The notes below the pieces were generated by a model that was not told where the DNA came from, did not search any database, and saw nothing but the letters and a program-made list of their open reading frames with translations. Positions 18,644-27,539 of a DNA stretch of 64,000 nucleotides are shown in pieces. Made by a program: the position numbers and the translations under genes. This DNA comes from an uncultured Barnesiella sp. GTDB lineage: Bacteria; Bacteroidota; Bacteroidia; Bacteroidales; Barnesiellaceae. The stretch is from assembly GCA_944320995.1 (NCBI GenBank), contig CALUJQ010000003.1:62001-126000 (forward strand), in the 5' to 3' direction. Position 1 is the stretch's first letter; each line of letters starts with the position of its first letter.

Positions 18644-21600
18644 ATGAAGTTAGACAGATTTATCAACCGCCCGGTATTATCGACCGTAATTTCTATTTTT
18701 ATGGTCATACTGGGTATTATAGGACTGGTATTCCTACCTATTACACAATATCCCGATATTGCACCTCCTACGATACAAGTATCGACCAGTTATACGGGAG
18801 CCAACGCTCAAACAATTTTGAATAGTGTTATCGCCCCGTTGGAAGAGTCGATCAACGGTGTGGAGGATATGTTGTATATGAACTCGACGGCCACCAATAC
18901 CGGTTCCGCATCGATCAACGTATATTTCAAGCAGGGTACCGACCCCGACATGGCGGCGGTGAACGTGCAGAACCGGGTGGCCAAGGCGCAGAACTTGTTG
19001 CCGGCCGAGGTTACGCAGGTGGGTGTGATTACCCAAAAGCGCCAGACCAGTATGCTGATGGTATTCTCGCTGTACAGTCCCGACGACCGGTACAGCCTCG
19101 AATTCCTCGAAAACTATGCCAAGATCAATGTAATCCCGCTCATTCAGCGTGTACCGGGTGTAGGTGATGCCAACGTTATGGCTGCCGACTATTCCATGCG
19201 TATCTGGCTCAAGCCCGATGTGATGGCTCAATATGGCTTGATGCCGTCCGACATTTCGGCGATTTTGGCCGAACAAAATATCGAGGCGGCCCCCGGTCAG
19301 TTTGGAGATCAAGGCAACCAGTCTTTCCAGTATGTGCTTACCTATAAGGGCCGTTTGCAAACTCCAGAGGAGTTTGGCGACATGGTGATACGGGCTACCG
19401 AAGACGGCCAAATTTTGTATTTGAAAGATGTGGCCGATGTAGAGTTGGGCCGGTTGACCTATGGTTTCAAAAACTTCCAGAACGGCCACAATGCCGTGAG
19501 CTCCATGATTTACCAGACGGCAGGCTCCAATGCTACCCAAATCATCAGCGATATAACCGATTTGCTCGGTGAGATCGAGAAAGACCTCCCACCGGGAATG
19601 AAAATCGAGACTACGCTGAATGCCAACGACTTCTTGTTCGCGTCGATTCACGAGGTTATCAAGACCCTCATCGAGGCCTTTATCCTTGTGTTCTTCGTGG
19701 TGTATATCTTCTTGCAAGATTTCCGTTCCACATTGATTCCCGCCATAGCCATTCCGGTGTCGCTTATCGGTACTTTCTTTGCCTTGTACCTGATGGGATT
19801 CAGCCTTAACCTGCTCACCCTTTGTGCATTGGTATTGGCTATTGCCATTGTGGTCGATGATGCGATAGTGGTCGTCGAAGGCGTCCATGCCAAACTTGAC
19901 CAAGGCTACCGTTCGGCGCGGAAAGCGTCGATCGATGCCATGCGAGAGCTTTCGGGCGCCATTATCTCGATTACGTTGGTGATGATGTCGGTGTTTATCC
20001 CTGTAAGTTTCATGACCGGGACATCGGGAACCTTCTATCGTCAATTCGGTCTTACCATGGCTTTTGCCATTGGTTTCTCGGCTATCAACGCTTTGACGCT
20101 GAGCCCGGCCCTGTGTGCCATTTTGTTGAAACCTCACGACAAGAACGGCCACAAGAAAACTACCTTTATCGACCGTTTCCACACCGCATTCAATGCGGCT
20201 TACGATACATTGCTCGGTAAATACAAAAACGGGGTTAGGCATTTTGTCAATCACAAGAAACTCTCGTTTGCCGGGGTTATCGTAGGAATTGTCGCTCTCG
20301 TTGTATTGATGAACATTACTCCTACGGGATTGGTACCTAATGAGGATACCGGTACGATTATGATTACCGCCGACCTGCAACCGGGTACTTCGCAAGAGCG
20401 TACCGAACAAGTGCTGATGGAGGTCGATAGCATTATCGCTACCCACCCGGCCGTGAAGAGCCGTACCCAAATCGTGGGATTCAGCTTCATCGGCGGACAG
20501 GGTAATACCTATGGTTCGTTCATCGTGAAGTTGAAAGACTGGGACGAACGTACCGGCAAAGGTATGGATGTCAATTCGGTTATCGGAGCTCTTTATGGCA
20601 AATTTTCCACCGAGATTAAAGATGCCCGTGTCCTCTGTTTCGCTCCGCCTATGATTCCCGGTTACAGTATCAGTAATGGGTTTGAGTTGAACCTGCAAGA
20701 TAAGACCGGCGGTTCGCTCGACCATTTCTACGAAGTGGCCCAAAATTTCTTGGCCGAGTTGATGAAACGTCCCGAGATAGCCATGGCTTCGACCACATTC
20801 AATCCTTCGTTCCCGCAATATATGGTCGATGTCGATGTGGCCAAGTGCAAGCAGGCCGGTATCAGCCCGAAAGATGTACTCTCGGCGCTGCAAGGCTATT
20901 TGGGAGGTATGTATTCGTCGAACTTCAACCGTTTCGGTAAACTTTACCGTGTGATGATACAGGCCGATCCCAATGCCCGAGCCAACCCCGAGAGCCTTAA
21001 TAACATCAAGATTCGCAACGGTTCCGAAATGGCTCCTATCACCAACTTCATCACTTTGAAGAAGGTCTATGGTCCCGACAACATTAAGCGGTTCAACATG
21101 TTTACCGCCATGACTGTCAACGGTAACCCTGCCGACGGTTATAGCTCGGGCGAGGCGATCAAGGCCATCGAAGAGGTTGCCGCCGAAACGTTGCCGGTAG
21201 GTTATGGGTATGAGTTCTCGGGCATGACCCGTGAGGAACAAAGTTCGAGCAGCGGGACGACGGCCATTATCTTTATCCTCTGTTTGGTATTTGTTTACCT
21301 GTTGTTGAGTGCTCAGTACGAAAGCTATGTGTTGCCCCTCTCGGTAATCCTTTCGATTCCGTTCGGTTTGGCCGGAAGTTTCATCTTCGCCCTCATGATG
21401 GGAGTCGAGAACAACATCTATTTGCAAATCGCTTTGATCATGCTTATCGGGTTGTTGGCCAAGAATGCCATTCTTATCGTCGAGTTCGCCTTGGATCGTC
21501 GCCGTACCGGTATGCCCATTATCAATGCCGCTATCGACGGAGCGGCAGCCCGTTTGCGTCCTATCTTGATGACCTCGTTGGCCATGGTTATCGGTCTGTT

Positions 21601-21817
21601 GCCTATGATGTTTGCCAGTGGAGTAGGAGCCAACGGTAACGGTACATTGGGCGCCGGCGCCGTAGGAGGTATGCTCATCGGCATGATATGTCAAATCTTT
21701 ATCGTGCCGGCCTTGTTTGTGGTATTCCAGATTATCCAAGAAAAGATCAAACCGCTCAAATGGGACGATTTGGATAACAAGGAAGTCCTTTCGGAGATTG
21801 AACAGTATTCCAAATAA
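18644..21817 (+). CDS. RND multidrug efflux pump, inner-membrane subunit (AcrB/HAE1 family)
   Basis: 1057 residues with the AcrB plan: TM1 near the N-terminus, two large periplasmic loops, and twelve TM segments. Proton-relay residues are present: Asp405-Asp406 in VVDDAIVV (TM4) and Lys940 in LLAKNAIL (TM10), at nearly the same numbers as AcrB. The gene follows the adaptor by 33 nt. AcrB-like pumps export hydrophobic compounds with proton influx. The opposite strand carries an open frame of more than 1000 codons across this gene, which I treat as a codon-usage artefact. Confidence 0.96.
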   Translation: MKLDRFINRPVLSTVISIFMVILGIIGLVFLPITQYPDIAPPTIQVSTSYTGANAQTILNSVIAPLEESINGVEDMLYMNSTATNTGSASINVYFKQGTDPDMAAVNVQNRVAKAQNLLPAEVTQVGVITQKRQTSMLMVFSLYSPDDRYSLEFLENYAKINVIPLIQRVPGVGDANVMAADYSMRIWLKPDVMAQYGLMPSDISAILAEQNIEAAPGQFGDQGNQSFQYVLTYKGRLQTPEEFGDMVIRATEDGQILYLKDVADVELGRLTYGFKNFQNGHNAVSSMIYQTAGSNATQIISDITDLLGEIEKDLPPGMKIETTLNANDFLFASIHEVIKTLIEAFILVFFVVYIFLQDFRSTLIPAIAIPVSLIGTFFALYLMGFSLNLLTLCALVLAIAIVVDDAIVVVEGVHAKLDQGYRSARKASIDAMRELSGAIISITLVMMSVFIPVSFMTGTSGTFYRQFGLTMAFAIGFSAINALTLSPALCAILLKPHDKNGHKKTTFIDRFHTAFNAAYDTLLGKYKNGVRHFVNHKKLSFAGVIVGIVALVVLMNITPTGLVPNEDTGTIMITADLQPGTSQERTEQVLMEVDSIIATHPAVKSRTQIVGFSFIGGQGNTYGSFIVKLKDWDERTGKGMDVNSVIGALYGKFSTEIKDARVLCFAPPMIPGYSISNGFELNLQDKTGGSLDHFYEVAQNFLAELMKRPEIAMASTTFNPSFPQYMVDVDVAKCKQAGISPKDVLSALQGYLGGMYSSNFNRFGKLYRVMIQADPNARANPESLNNIKIRNGSEMAPITNFITLKKVYGPDNIKRFNMFTAMTVNGNPADGYSSGEAIKAIEEVAAETLPVGYGYEFSGMTREEQSSSSGTTAIIFILCLVFVYLLLSAQYESYVLPLSVILSIPFGLAGSFIFALMMGVENNIYLQIALIMLIGLLAKNAILIVEFALDRRRTGMPIINAAIDGAAARLRPILMTSLAMVIGLLPMMFASGVGANGNGTLGAGAVGGMLIGMICQIFIVPALFVVFQIIQEKIKPLKWDDLDNKEVLSEIEQYSK

Positions 21818-21851
21818 CATGGAGGTAACGCTTAAAACAGAGAATAAATAT

Positions 21852-23258
21852 ATGAAAAGAATCCTTTTATATACCGTATGTGGTGTGATGTTGTTGACCA
21901 CCTTCAACAGTTGCCACATATATAATAAGTATCACAGGCCCGATGTGAATGTCGAAGGACTTTATCGGGATACCGTCGCTGCGGGCGATACGCTTGCCGC
22001 CGACTCCCTCAACATGGGCGACCTCCCGTGGGAAGAGGTTTTCACCGATCCTATTTTGCAAGACCTCATTCGCACCGGTTTGGAAAAGAACAGCGATTTG
22101 CAAACTGCCATGTTGCAAGTAGAGGCTGCCAATGCCAGTTTCCAAGCAGCCCGCTTGGCCTTTCTCCCCACGTTGAATCTCACTCCGCAAGGCGGTGTGA
22201 GCAGCTTCGACGGCAGTAAAGGCACGTGGACATACTCTGCCCCGGTTACTGCCAGTTGGGAGATAGACCTCTTCGGCCGGATATTGAACTCCAAGCGCAA
22301 TGCCAAAGCCGTGTTGATGCAAAGTGAAGCTTACAAACAAGCGGTGCGCACACAGATTATCGCCGCGATTGCCAACGGCTATTATACCCTGTTGATGCTC
22401 GATGAGCAACTCGCCATTACCGAGGCTACGGCCCTCACATGGAACAAGAGTGTCGAGACCATCAAGGCGATGAAAATCGGCGGTATGGCCAACGAGGCTG
22501 CCGTGGCGCAGAGCGAGGCCAACAGTTACATGATTGCGGCTTCGGTCCCGGCATTGCGACAACAGATAAGAGAGGCCGAAAACTCCCTTTCGACCCTCCT
22601 GTATCAAGCCCCGCAGGCGATTGAGCGTGGAAAATTCTCCGACCAAAAACTCCCCGAGTTGATACAAGTGGGTGTGCCCGTGCAACTGCTTGCCAATCGG
22701 CCCGATGTACGTTCGGCCGAGCTTTCGCTGGCTGCGGCCTACTATACGACCAACATAGCCCGTTCGGCCTTTTATCCCAATTTAGTCATTTCGGGTTCGG
22801 CCGGGTGGACCAATTCGGCCGGTAGCGCGATTGTCAATCCCGGGAAAGTGTTGCTCTCGGCAGCCGCTTCGCTGGTACAACCGATCTTCAACCACGGCAG
22901 CAATATCGCCAACCTCAAAGCCGCAAAGGCTCAACAGGAGATGGCCGCTATCAACTTCCAGCAAACGATTTTGAATGCCGGAGCAGAAGTAAGCAACGCC
23001 TTGTACCAGATTCAAACTACCAAAGAGACCCTCGCCAATCGAGAGTTGCAAGTCGCTTCGCTCGAACGGGCCGTGGAATCGACCGAGTCGCTCATGAAAC
23101 TGGGAACCTCTACCTATCTCGAAGTACTCACGGCACAACAGTCGTTGTTGAACGCGCAACTGTCGCAAATTTCCGATTCCTATCAGTGCATGATTGCGGT
23201 TGTGAGTCTGTACCACGCTTTGGGAGGCGGTAGAGAGATCGAGGAAAATACAAAGTAA
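21852..23258 (+). CDS. Outer-membrane efflux factor lipoprotein (NodT/OprM family)
   Basis: 468 residues. Lipoprotein signal MKRILLYTVCGVMLLTTFNSC, then an OprM-like beta-barrel/alpha-barrel protein with internally duplicated outer-membrane efflux domains (motifs ADSLNMGDLPWEEVFTDP, LPTLNLTP, LLANRPDVRSAELSL, GTSTYLEVLTAQQSLL). It provides the exit channel for the pump. The chosen start lies 34 nt after the pump gene; an ATG at 21819 in the same frame would add an unlikely N-terminal extension before the signal peptide. Confidence 0.92.
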   Translation: MKRILLYTVCGVMLLTTFNSCHIYNKYHRPDVNVEGLYRDTVAAGDTLAADSLNMGDLPWEEVFTDPILQDLIRTGLEKNSDLQTAMLQVEAANASFQAARLAFLPTLNLTPQGGVSSFDGSKGTWTYSAPVTASWEIDLFGRILNSKRNAKAVLMQSEAYKQAVRTQIIAAIANGYYTLLMLDEQLAITEATALTWNKSVETIKAMKIGGMANEAAVAQSEANSYMIAASVPALRQQIREAENSLSTLLYQAPQAIERGKFSDQKLPELIQVGVPVQLLANRPDVRSAELSLAAAYYTTNIARSAFYPNLVISGSAGWTNSAGSAIVNPGKVLLSAAASLVQPIFNHGSNIANLKAAKAQQEMAAINFQQTILNAGAEVSNALYQIQTTKETLANRELQVASLERAVESTESLMKLGTSTYLEVLTAQQSLLNAQLSQISDSYQCMIAVVSLYHALGGGREIEENTK

Positions 23259-23279
23259 AAAAATTAAAAACGATATACT

Positions 23280-24065
23280 ATGATTAGTCCGTTAGCATAC
23301 GTCGATCCCAAAGCCAAGATCGGCAACAATGTAACGATTCACCCCTTCGCCTATATCGATAAAGATGTAGTCATCGGAGACAACTGTGTGATCTATCCCT
23401 ATGCCAGCATATTGGCCGGAACCGTCATGGGTAAGAACAACCGGGTCTTTCAGGGAGCCATTTTGGGGGCCGAACCGCAAGACTTCCACTATAAGGGCGA
23501 TGCCACCCGGCTCACTGTCGGCGACAACAATGTGATACGCGAATATGTAATCATCAACCGGGCCACTCGTCCCGAGGGCGAGACCATCATCGGCAATCAC
23601 ATCTACATGATGAAAGGAACCCGTATAGGCCACGACTGCCGGGTCGATGACGACTGTATCCTCGGTATCGATTGCGACCTCGCCGGCGAATGCCACATTC
23701 ACAGCAAAGCTATTTTGGCAGGCCGTGTCATCGTGAAAGAAAAATGCCGGGTAGGTAGCTGGACCCTTGTCAAAAGCGGTTGCCGTACGAGTAAGGACAT
23801 TCCTCCCTATATATTGGCAGCGCACAACCCCATTACCTACAAGGGAATCAATGCCTTTATCCTTCGGAAACAAGGATTCAGCGAAGAGACCGTCGAAAAC
23901 ATCGCACTGGCTTACCGTCAGGTTTACTCCTCGGGGACCAGCCTCGAAAATGCGATCCTTCGTATCAAGGAGGTAGTAACCCCCAGCCCCGAGATCGATT
24001 ATATCCTCTCTTTCTTCGAGGATTCGAAGATGGGTATCATCGCTACCTACGGCGAAGGCCAATAA
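23280..24065 (+). CDS. LpxA-like acyltransferase, divergent paralogue
   Basis: 261 residues of left-handed beta-helix hexapeptide repeats and the LpxA C-terminal helical region (SKDIPPYILAAHNPITYKGI, LRKQGFSEETVENI). LpxA moves a hydroxyacyl chain from ACP to UDP-GlcNAc, the first step of lipid A synthesis. The catalytic His is kept (His118 in IGHDC, equal to E. coli His125), but the positions of E. coli His122 and His160 are Arg and Lys, so the HQF segment is absent. Canonical Bacteroidetes LpxA, as I recall it, keeps both. The gene lies 21 nt after an efflux gene rather than in an lpxC-fabZ-lpxA cluster, so a second, specialised enzyme is likely. Alignment was by eye. Confidence 0.75.
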   Translation: MISPLAYVDPKAKIGNNVTIHPFAYIDKDVVIGDNCVIYPYASILAGTVMGKNNRVFQGAILGAEPQDFHYKGDATRLTVGDNNVIREYVIINRATRPEGETIIGNHIYMMKGTRIGHDCRVDDDCILGIDCDLAGECHIHSKAILAGRVIVKEKCRVGSWTLVKSGCRTSKDIPPYILAAHNPITYKGINAFILRKQGFSEETVENIALAYRQVYSSGTSLENAILRIKEVVTPSPEIDYILSFFEDSKMGIIATYGEGQ

Positions 24066-24091
24066 ACGATTGACATAAAAAACTGTGAAAG

Positions 24092-24134
24092 CGACACCCG
24101 TCTATTGATATGATAGGCGGGTGTCGTCTTTTTT
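24092..24134 (+). terminator. Intrinsic terminator after the first RND operon
   Basis: 9-bp perfect stem CGACACCCG / CGGGTGTCG (24092-24100 / 24118-24126) followed by TCTTTTTT. It ends the adaptor-pump-channel-LpxA-like operon. Confidence 0.9.
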
Positions 24135-24253
24135 ATGGGTTGGTGTACTATTGTGTTAATTGTAAAGTATTATACCGGGTTATTCAAAGAGCAGATAACG
24201 GAGCTTCAAAAAAGTTTATTTTAATTAACAGACTCCTTTATAAATAAATCGGA

Positions 24254-24281
24254 GAAAACTGAAATAGTTTTCAAAGTTTTC
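24254..24281. promoter_or_regulatory. Putative TetR operator: three AGTTTTC heptamers
   Basis: GAAAACT (24254-24260), AGTTTTC (24266-24272) and AGTTTTC (24275-24281): a 7-5-7 palindrome plus a direct third copy two bases on. It sits immediately upstream of the tetR -7 box, where a dimeric repressor would block the promoter. Confidence 0.6.
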
Positions 24282-24283
24282 TA

Positions 24284-24291
24284 TACATTTG
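24284..24291 (+). promoter_or_regulatory. -7 box of the tetR-RND operon
   Basis: TACATTTG fits TAnnTTTG, 22 nt upstream of the tetR ATG, three bases downstream of the heptamer cluster. No good -33 is seen. Confidence 0.5.
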
Positions 24292-24312
24292 TTATCTCAT
24301 TGAAATGAACGA

Positions 24313-24948
24313 ATGAATACAGAGTTACAAGAGCGAATTATCAAGCATGCGACCCGAATGTTTCTGAGCAACGGAATCAAGTCGGTCACGATGGATATGA
24401 TTGCATCGCAACTGGGGATTTCGAAGCGTACGCTGTATGAAAATTTCAAAGAGAAAAACGAGTTATTGTTGGTTTGTTTGGAAAAGGCAGAAGAAGAACG
24501 GAATGTTCGGCTGAAGATGTATTATAATCAACGGAAGAATGTAATAGACCTGTTGCTTCATGTTCATGAAGACATACTGTATTTTATGCGAGACGCCAGC
24601 CCTGCCTATTTTATCGATATGGAGCGTTATTATCCGAAAGTATACGACCGCTATGCCAAGGAGAAAGAGACCCACAAGCAGGCCATCGTCGACCTGTTGC
24701 GCGAGGGAATAGGTGAGGGGGTGATACGTGATGACATAAATATGGAAGTTGTGGCGACACTACTCTCGTTGCAGTTTGAATTGTTGAAGAATTCCGACCG
24801 TATTTTCAATTCGAGATATACTTTTACCGAGATATTCGAGACCATATTTAAGAGCTTTATCCGGGGTATAGCTACGCCGGAGGGGGTGAAATATACCGAC
24901 CAGTTTTTTGAAGAAAAACAAAAAGAAGAAAATAGTAGAAACCTTTAA
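24313..24948 (+). CDS. TetR-family repressor of the second RND operon
   Basis: 211 residues. N-terminal TetR helix-turn-helix: IIKHATRMFLSNGIKSVTMDMIASQLGISKRTLYENFKEKNEL (written in family order, residues about 9-51). The C-terminal half is a variable ligand domain. It is the first gene of the efflux operon, 16 nt before the outer-membrane factor, a standard arrangement for a self-controlled efflux system. The palindromic heptamers overlapping its promoter are the expected operator. Ligand unknown. Confidence 0.92.
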   Translation: MNTELQERIIKHATRMFLSNGIKSVTMDMIASQLGISKRTLYENFKEKNELLLVCLEKAEEERNVRLKMYYNQRKNVIDLLLHVHEDILYFMRDASPAYFIDMERYYPKVYDRYAKEKETHKQAIVDLLREGIGEGVIRDDINMEVVATLLSLQFELLKNSDRIFNSRYTFTEIFETIFKSFIRGIATPEGVKYTDQFFEEKQKEENSRNL

Positions 24949-24964
24949 TGATAAAAAAAGACGT

Positions 24965-26440
24965 ATGAACGGAAAAACGATCGGGCATCGCATGACAGGA
25001 GCCGCATTGGCTCTGTTGCTTTTCCCGGGATCACTTTGGGCTCAGGACCAGCCGGTTCAATCGCTTACCCTCGATTTGAAAACGGCCATAAGTATAGCGC
25101 TTAACGAAAATCCCACGATAAAGGTCGCCGATATGGAAATAGAGAAAAAAGACTATTCCAAGAAAGAGACGATTGCCGGGCTGTTCCCTCGTATCGACGC
25201 TGCGGCCTCGTACAGCCGCACGATTGAGAAACAAACCATGTATATGGACTCCGAAGCTTTCGATATGAGCGAAATGTTTGCCCCCATATACAACACCATA
25301 GGGCAGTTGCACCCCGAGTTCCAGATGCCTCAGACCGGGGGTTCTTCTTCCTCGTCGAGTGAGACCGGCATGAAGGTGGGTACCGACAACACCTATTCGG
25401 TAGGTTTCAGTGCTTCGTTGCCCATTATTGCTCCCCAATTGTGGAAGAGTGTGCAGATGTCGAGTGCCGACATCGAACAGGCTGTCGAGGCCGCCCGCTC
25501 CTCGCGGTTGAGCATGGTCAATCAAGTGGAGAAGGCCTATTACAGCTTGTTGCTGGCTAAAAACTCCTACGATGTGATCAAGATGAGTTACGACAACGCC
25601 AAACTCAATGCCCAAGATTATAGGAACAAGTATGAACAGGGAACGGCTTCGGAATACGATGTGTTGCGAGCCGAGGTACAAGTGCGCAACCTTGAACCTT
25701 CGTTGTTGCAAACCGAGAACAGCGTGAAGTTGAGTAAGTTGCAGTTGAAGGTCCTCATGGGTATAGATATGACCGTGGAAATCGAGGTCGCCGACAAACT
25801 GGAAGATTATGAAGCCTCGATGTATGAAGAGACACTCAATATCGATACCTCGCTCGAACAGAATACCGATTTGCGCCAGTTGGATTTGCAGACCAGCTAT
25901 TTAAAAAAAGCGGTAGATGTGCAACGCATGGCATGGTTTCCCACACTGTCGGCCACGGCCAACTACAACTGGATTTCGATGAGCTATGGCGGGGTATTCG
26001 ACGACTTCCGCTGGAGCCCATATTCCACAGTAGGCCTTTCGTTGTCGTTACCCATATTCCAAGGAGGGGCGCGCCATTTCAAGATAAAACAGGCCAAATC
26101 GAATGTCTTGCAATTGGGATTGCAACGCGACAACCTCAAAAATACCCTCTCCATGCAGGTACAAATGTCGATGGACAATATCCAGAAATCGATCAAACAG
26201 ATAGCTTCGAACAAAGAGGGCGTTCGCCAAGCCGAGAAAGCCTACTCGATTATGCAAAAAAGTTTCGAGATAGGATCGGCCACCTTTATCGAGTTGAACG
26301 ATGCCGATTTGGCGTTGACCAACTCGCGGCTCTCTTACAATCAGGCGATATACGATTTCTTGGCAGCCAAGTCGGACTTGCAACTGTTGCTGGGAAATAC
26401 CGATTTGGACCAGTATAAACAGGCCGGTCAGGAGAAATAA
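24965..26440 (+). CDS. TolC-like outer-membrane efflux protein
   Basis: 491 residues, signal peptide ending FPGSLWAQ (not a lipoprotein, unlike the channel of the first system). Two OEP repeats: LTLDLKTAISIALNENPTIK at the mature N-terminus and later LPIFQGGARHFKIKQAK, FIELNDADLALTNSRLSYNQAIYDF. A Ser-rich insert lies near residues 120-135. It is the TolC-type channel for the pump encoded downstream. The ATG at 24965 gives the signal peptide; an in-frame ATG at 24908 overlaps tetR and is rejected. Confidence 0.92.
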   Translation: MNGKTIGHRMTGAALALLLFPGSLWAQDQPVQSLTLDLKTAISIALNENPTIKVADMEIEKKDYSKKETIAGLFPRIDAAASYSRTIEKQTMYMDSEAFDMSEMFAPIYNTIGQLHPEFQMPQTGGSSSSSSETGMKVGTDNTYSVGFSASLPIIAPQLWKSVQMSSADIEQAVEAARSSRLSMVNQVEKAYYSLLLAKNSYDVIKMSYDNAKLNAQDYRNKYEQGTASEYDVLRAEVQVRNLEPSLLQTENSVKLSKLQLKVLMGIDMTVEIEVADKLEDYEASMYEETLNIDTSLEQNTDLRQLDLQTSYLKKAVDVQRMAWFPTLSATANYNWISMSYGGVFDDFRWSPYSTVGLSLSLPIFQGGARHFKIKQAKSNVLQLGLQRDNLKNTLSMQVQMSMDNIQKSIKQIASNKEGVRQAEKAYSIMQKSFEIGSATFIELNDADLALTNSRLSYNQAIYDFLAAKSDLQLLLGNTDLDQYKQAGQEK

Positions 26441-26474
26441 TCACATTACCGAATAATAAAAAGAAAACGAATAT

Positions 26475-27491
26475 ATGGAAAGAAAACATTTCGTCTGTAC
26501 GATGGCTGCTTGTGCGGCCCTGTTGTTTGTCGCTTGTTCCGGGAAGAAAGAGGCCGCCGGGCAAGCCGAGGAAGAGACGGTTCAACTGGTAAAAGTCGAG
26601 AAGGTTACGAAGCAGCCCATACCTCAGGTTGTTTCGTACACTGCTACGATAGAACCCTATAAACGCAACCTCATCAGTTCGTCGCTCCCCAATCGTATCA
26701 AGAAAATCTATGTAGAGGTGGGCGACCGGGTCAAGGCCGGGCAAAAATTGGTGGACCTCGACCGGGCCAATCTTTCGCAACAAAAGTTGCAACTCGATAA
26801 CCTCGAATTGGAATATAACCGGGTGAAAGAGTTGTTTGCCGTGGGGGGAGCTTCGCAACAGCAAGTGGACCAGATGCGCACCCAATATGAGACGGCAAAG
26901 ACCTCGTATGAAAATTTGGACGAGAATACCGTGCTGGTGAGCCCCGTCAACGGCGTGATCACCGCCCGTAACTTCGACGACGGCGATATAGCCAGCGGGG
27001 CTATCCTCACCGTGATGCAGATACAGCCGGTGAAAGTATTGGTCAATATATCGGAAAGCGACTTCACGAAAGTGAAGCAGGGCATGCCTGTCGATGTGAA
27101 TGTCGAGGTCTATGGCGACGAACTGTTCAAAGGTAATGTGTCGTTGATACACCCGACTATCGACTCTTCCACCCGCACGTTTGTGACCGAAATCAATATC
27201 CCCAACAACGACAACCGCATTCGTCCCGGGATGTTTGCCAGGGTGAATATCGACTTTGGTAACGTCGATCGGGTGGTAGTCCCCGACCGGGCCGTAATCA
27301 AGCGCTCGGGGTCGGGCGACCGTTTCGTCTATGTCTATAAAGACGGCAAGGTATCTTTCAATCAAGTGCAACTGGGTCGCCATATCGACGATACCTACGA
27401 ACTTATCTCGGGAGTAGAGAGCGATTCATGGGTTGTTACGGCCGGCCATACCCGGTTGAAAGACGGGGCTCCCGTGAAAATCGTGGAATAA
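26475..27491 (+). CDS. RND efflux periplasmic adaptor lipoprotein
   Basis: 338 residues with a lipoprotein signal (LLFVAC, Cys about 22). Short HlyD-type adaptor: IKKIYVEVGDRVKAGQKLVDLD lipoyl half-motif, coiled hairpin about 95-150, second half VLVSPVNGVITARNFDDGD, then beta-barrel (VRP-GMFARVNIDFG) and a C-terminal domain. It lies between the channel and pump genes in one operon. Confidence 0.92.
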   Translation: MERKHFVCTMAACAALLFVACSGKKEAAGQAEEETVQLVKVEKVTKQPIPQVVSYTATIEPYKRNLISSSLPNRIKKIYVEVGDRVKAGQKLVDLDRANLSQQKLQLDNLELEYNRVKELFAVGGASQQQVDQMRTQYETAKTSYENLDENTVLVSPVNGVITARNFDDGDIASGAILTVMQIQPVKVLVNISESDFTKVKQGMPVDVNVEVYGDELFKGNVSLIHPTIDSSTRTFVTEINIPNNDNRIRPGMFARVNIDFGNVDRVVVPDRAVIKRSGSGDRFVYVYKDGKVSFNQVQLGRHIDDTYELISGVESDSWVVTAGHTRLKDGAPVKIVE

Positions 27492-27539
27492 TAATTCCAT
27501 TCGCAACCAAGCTATTCACACATTAAAGAACGAATTTCT

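Noticed and set aside
18734..21919. Open frame of over 1000 codons on the minus strand opposite the first RND pump
   Set aside because: It mirrors the pump gene in the antisense frame; the translation is Arg/His/Asp-rich with no domain, and the plus-strand gene is certain. Codon bias produces such frames in this genome (also at 11980-13584, 15031-16503 and 55431-57905).
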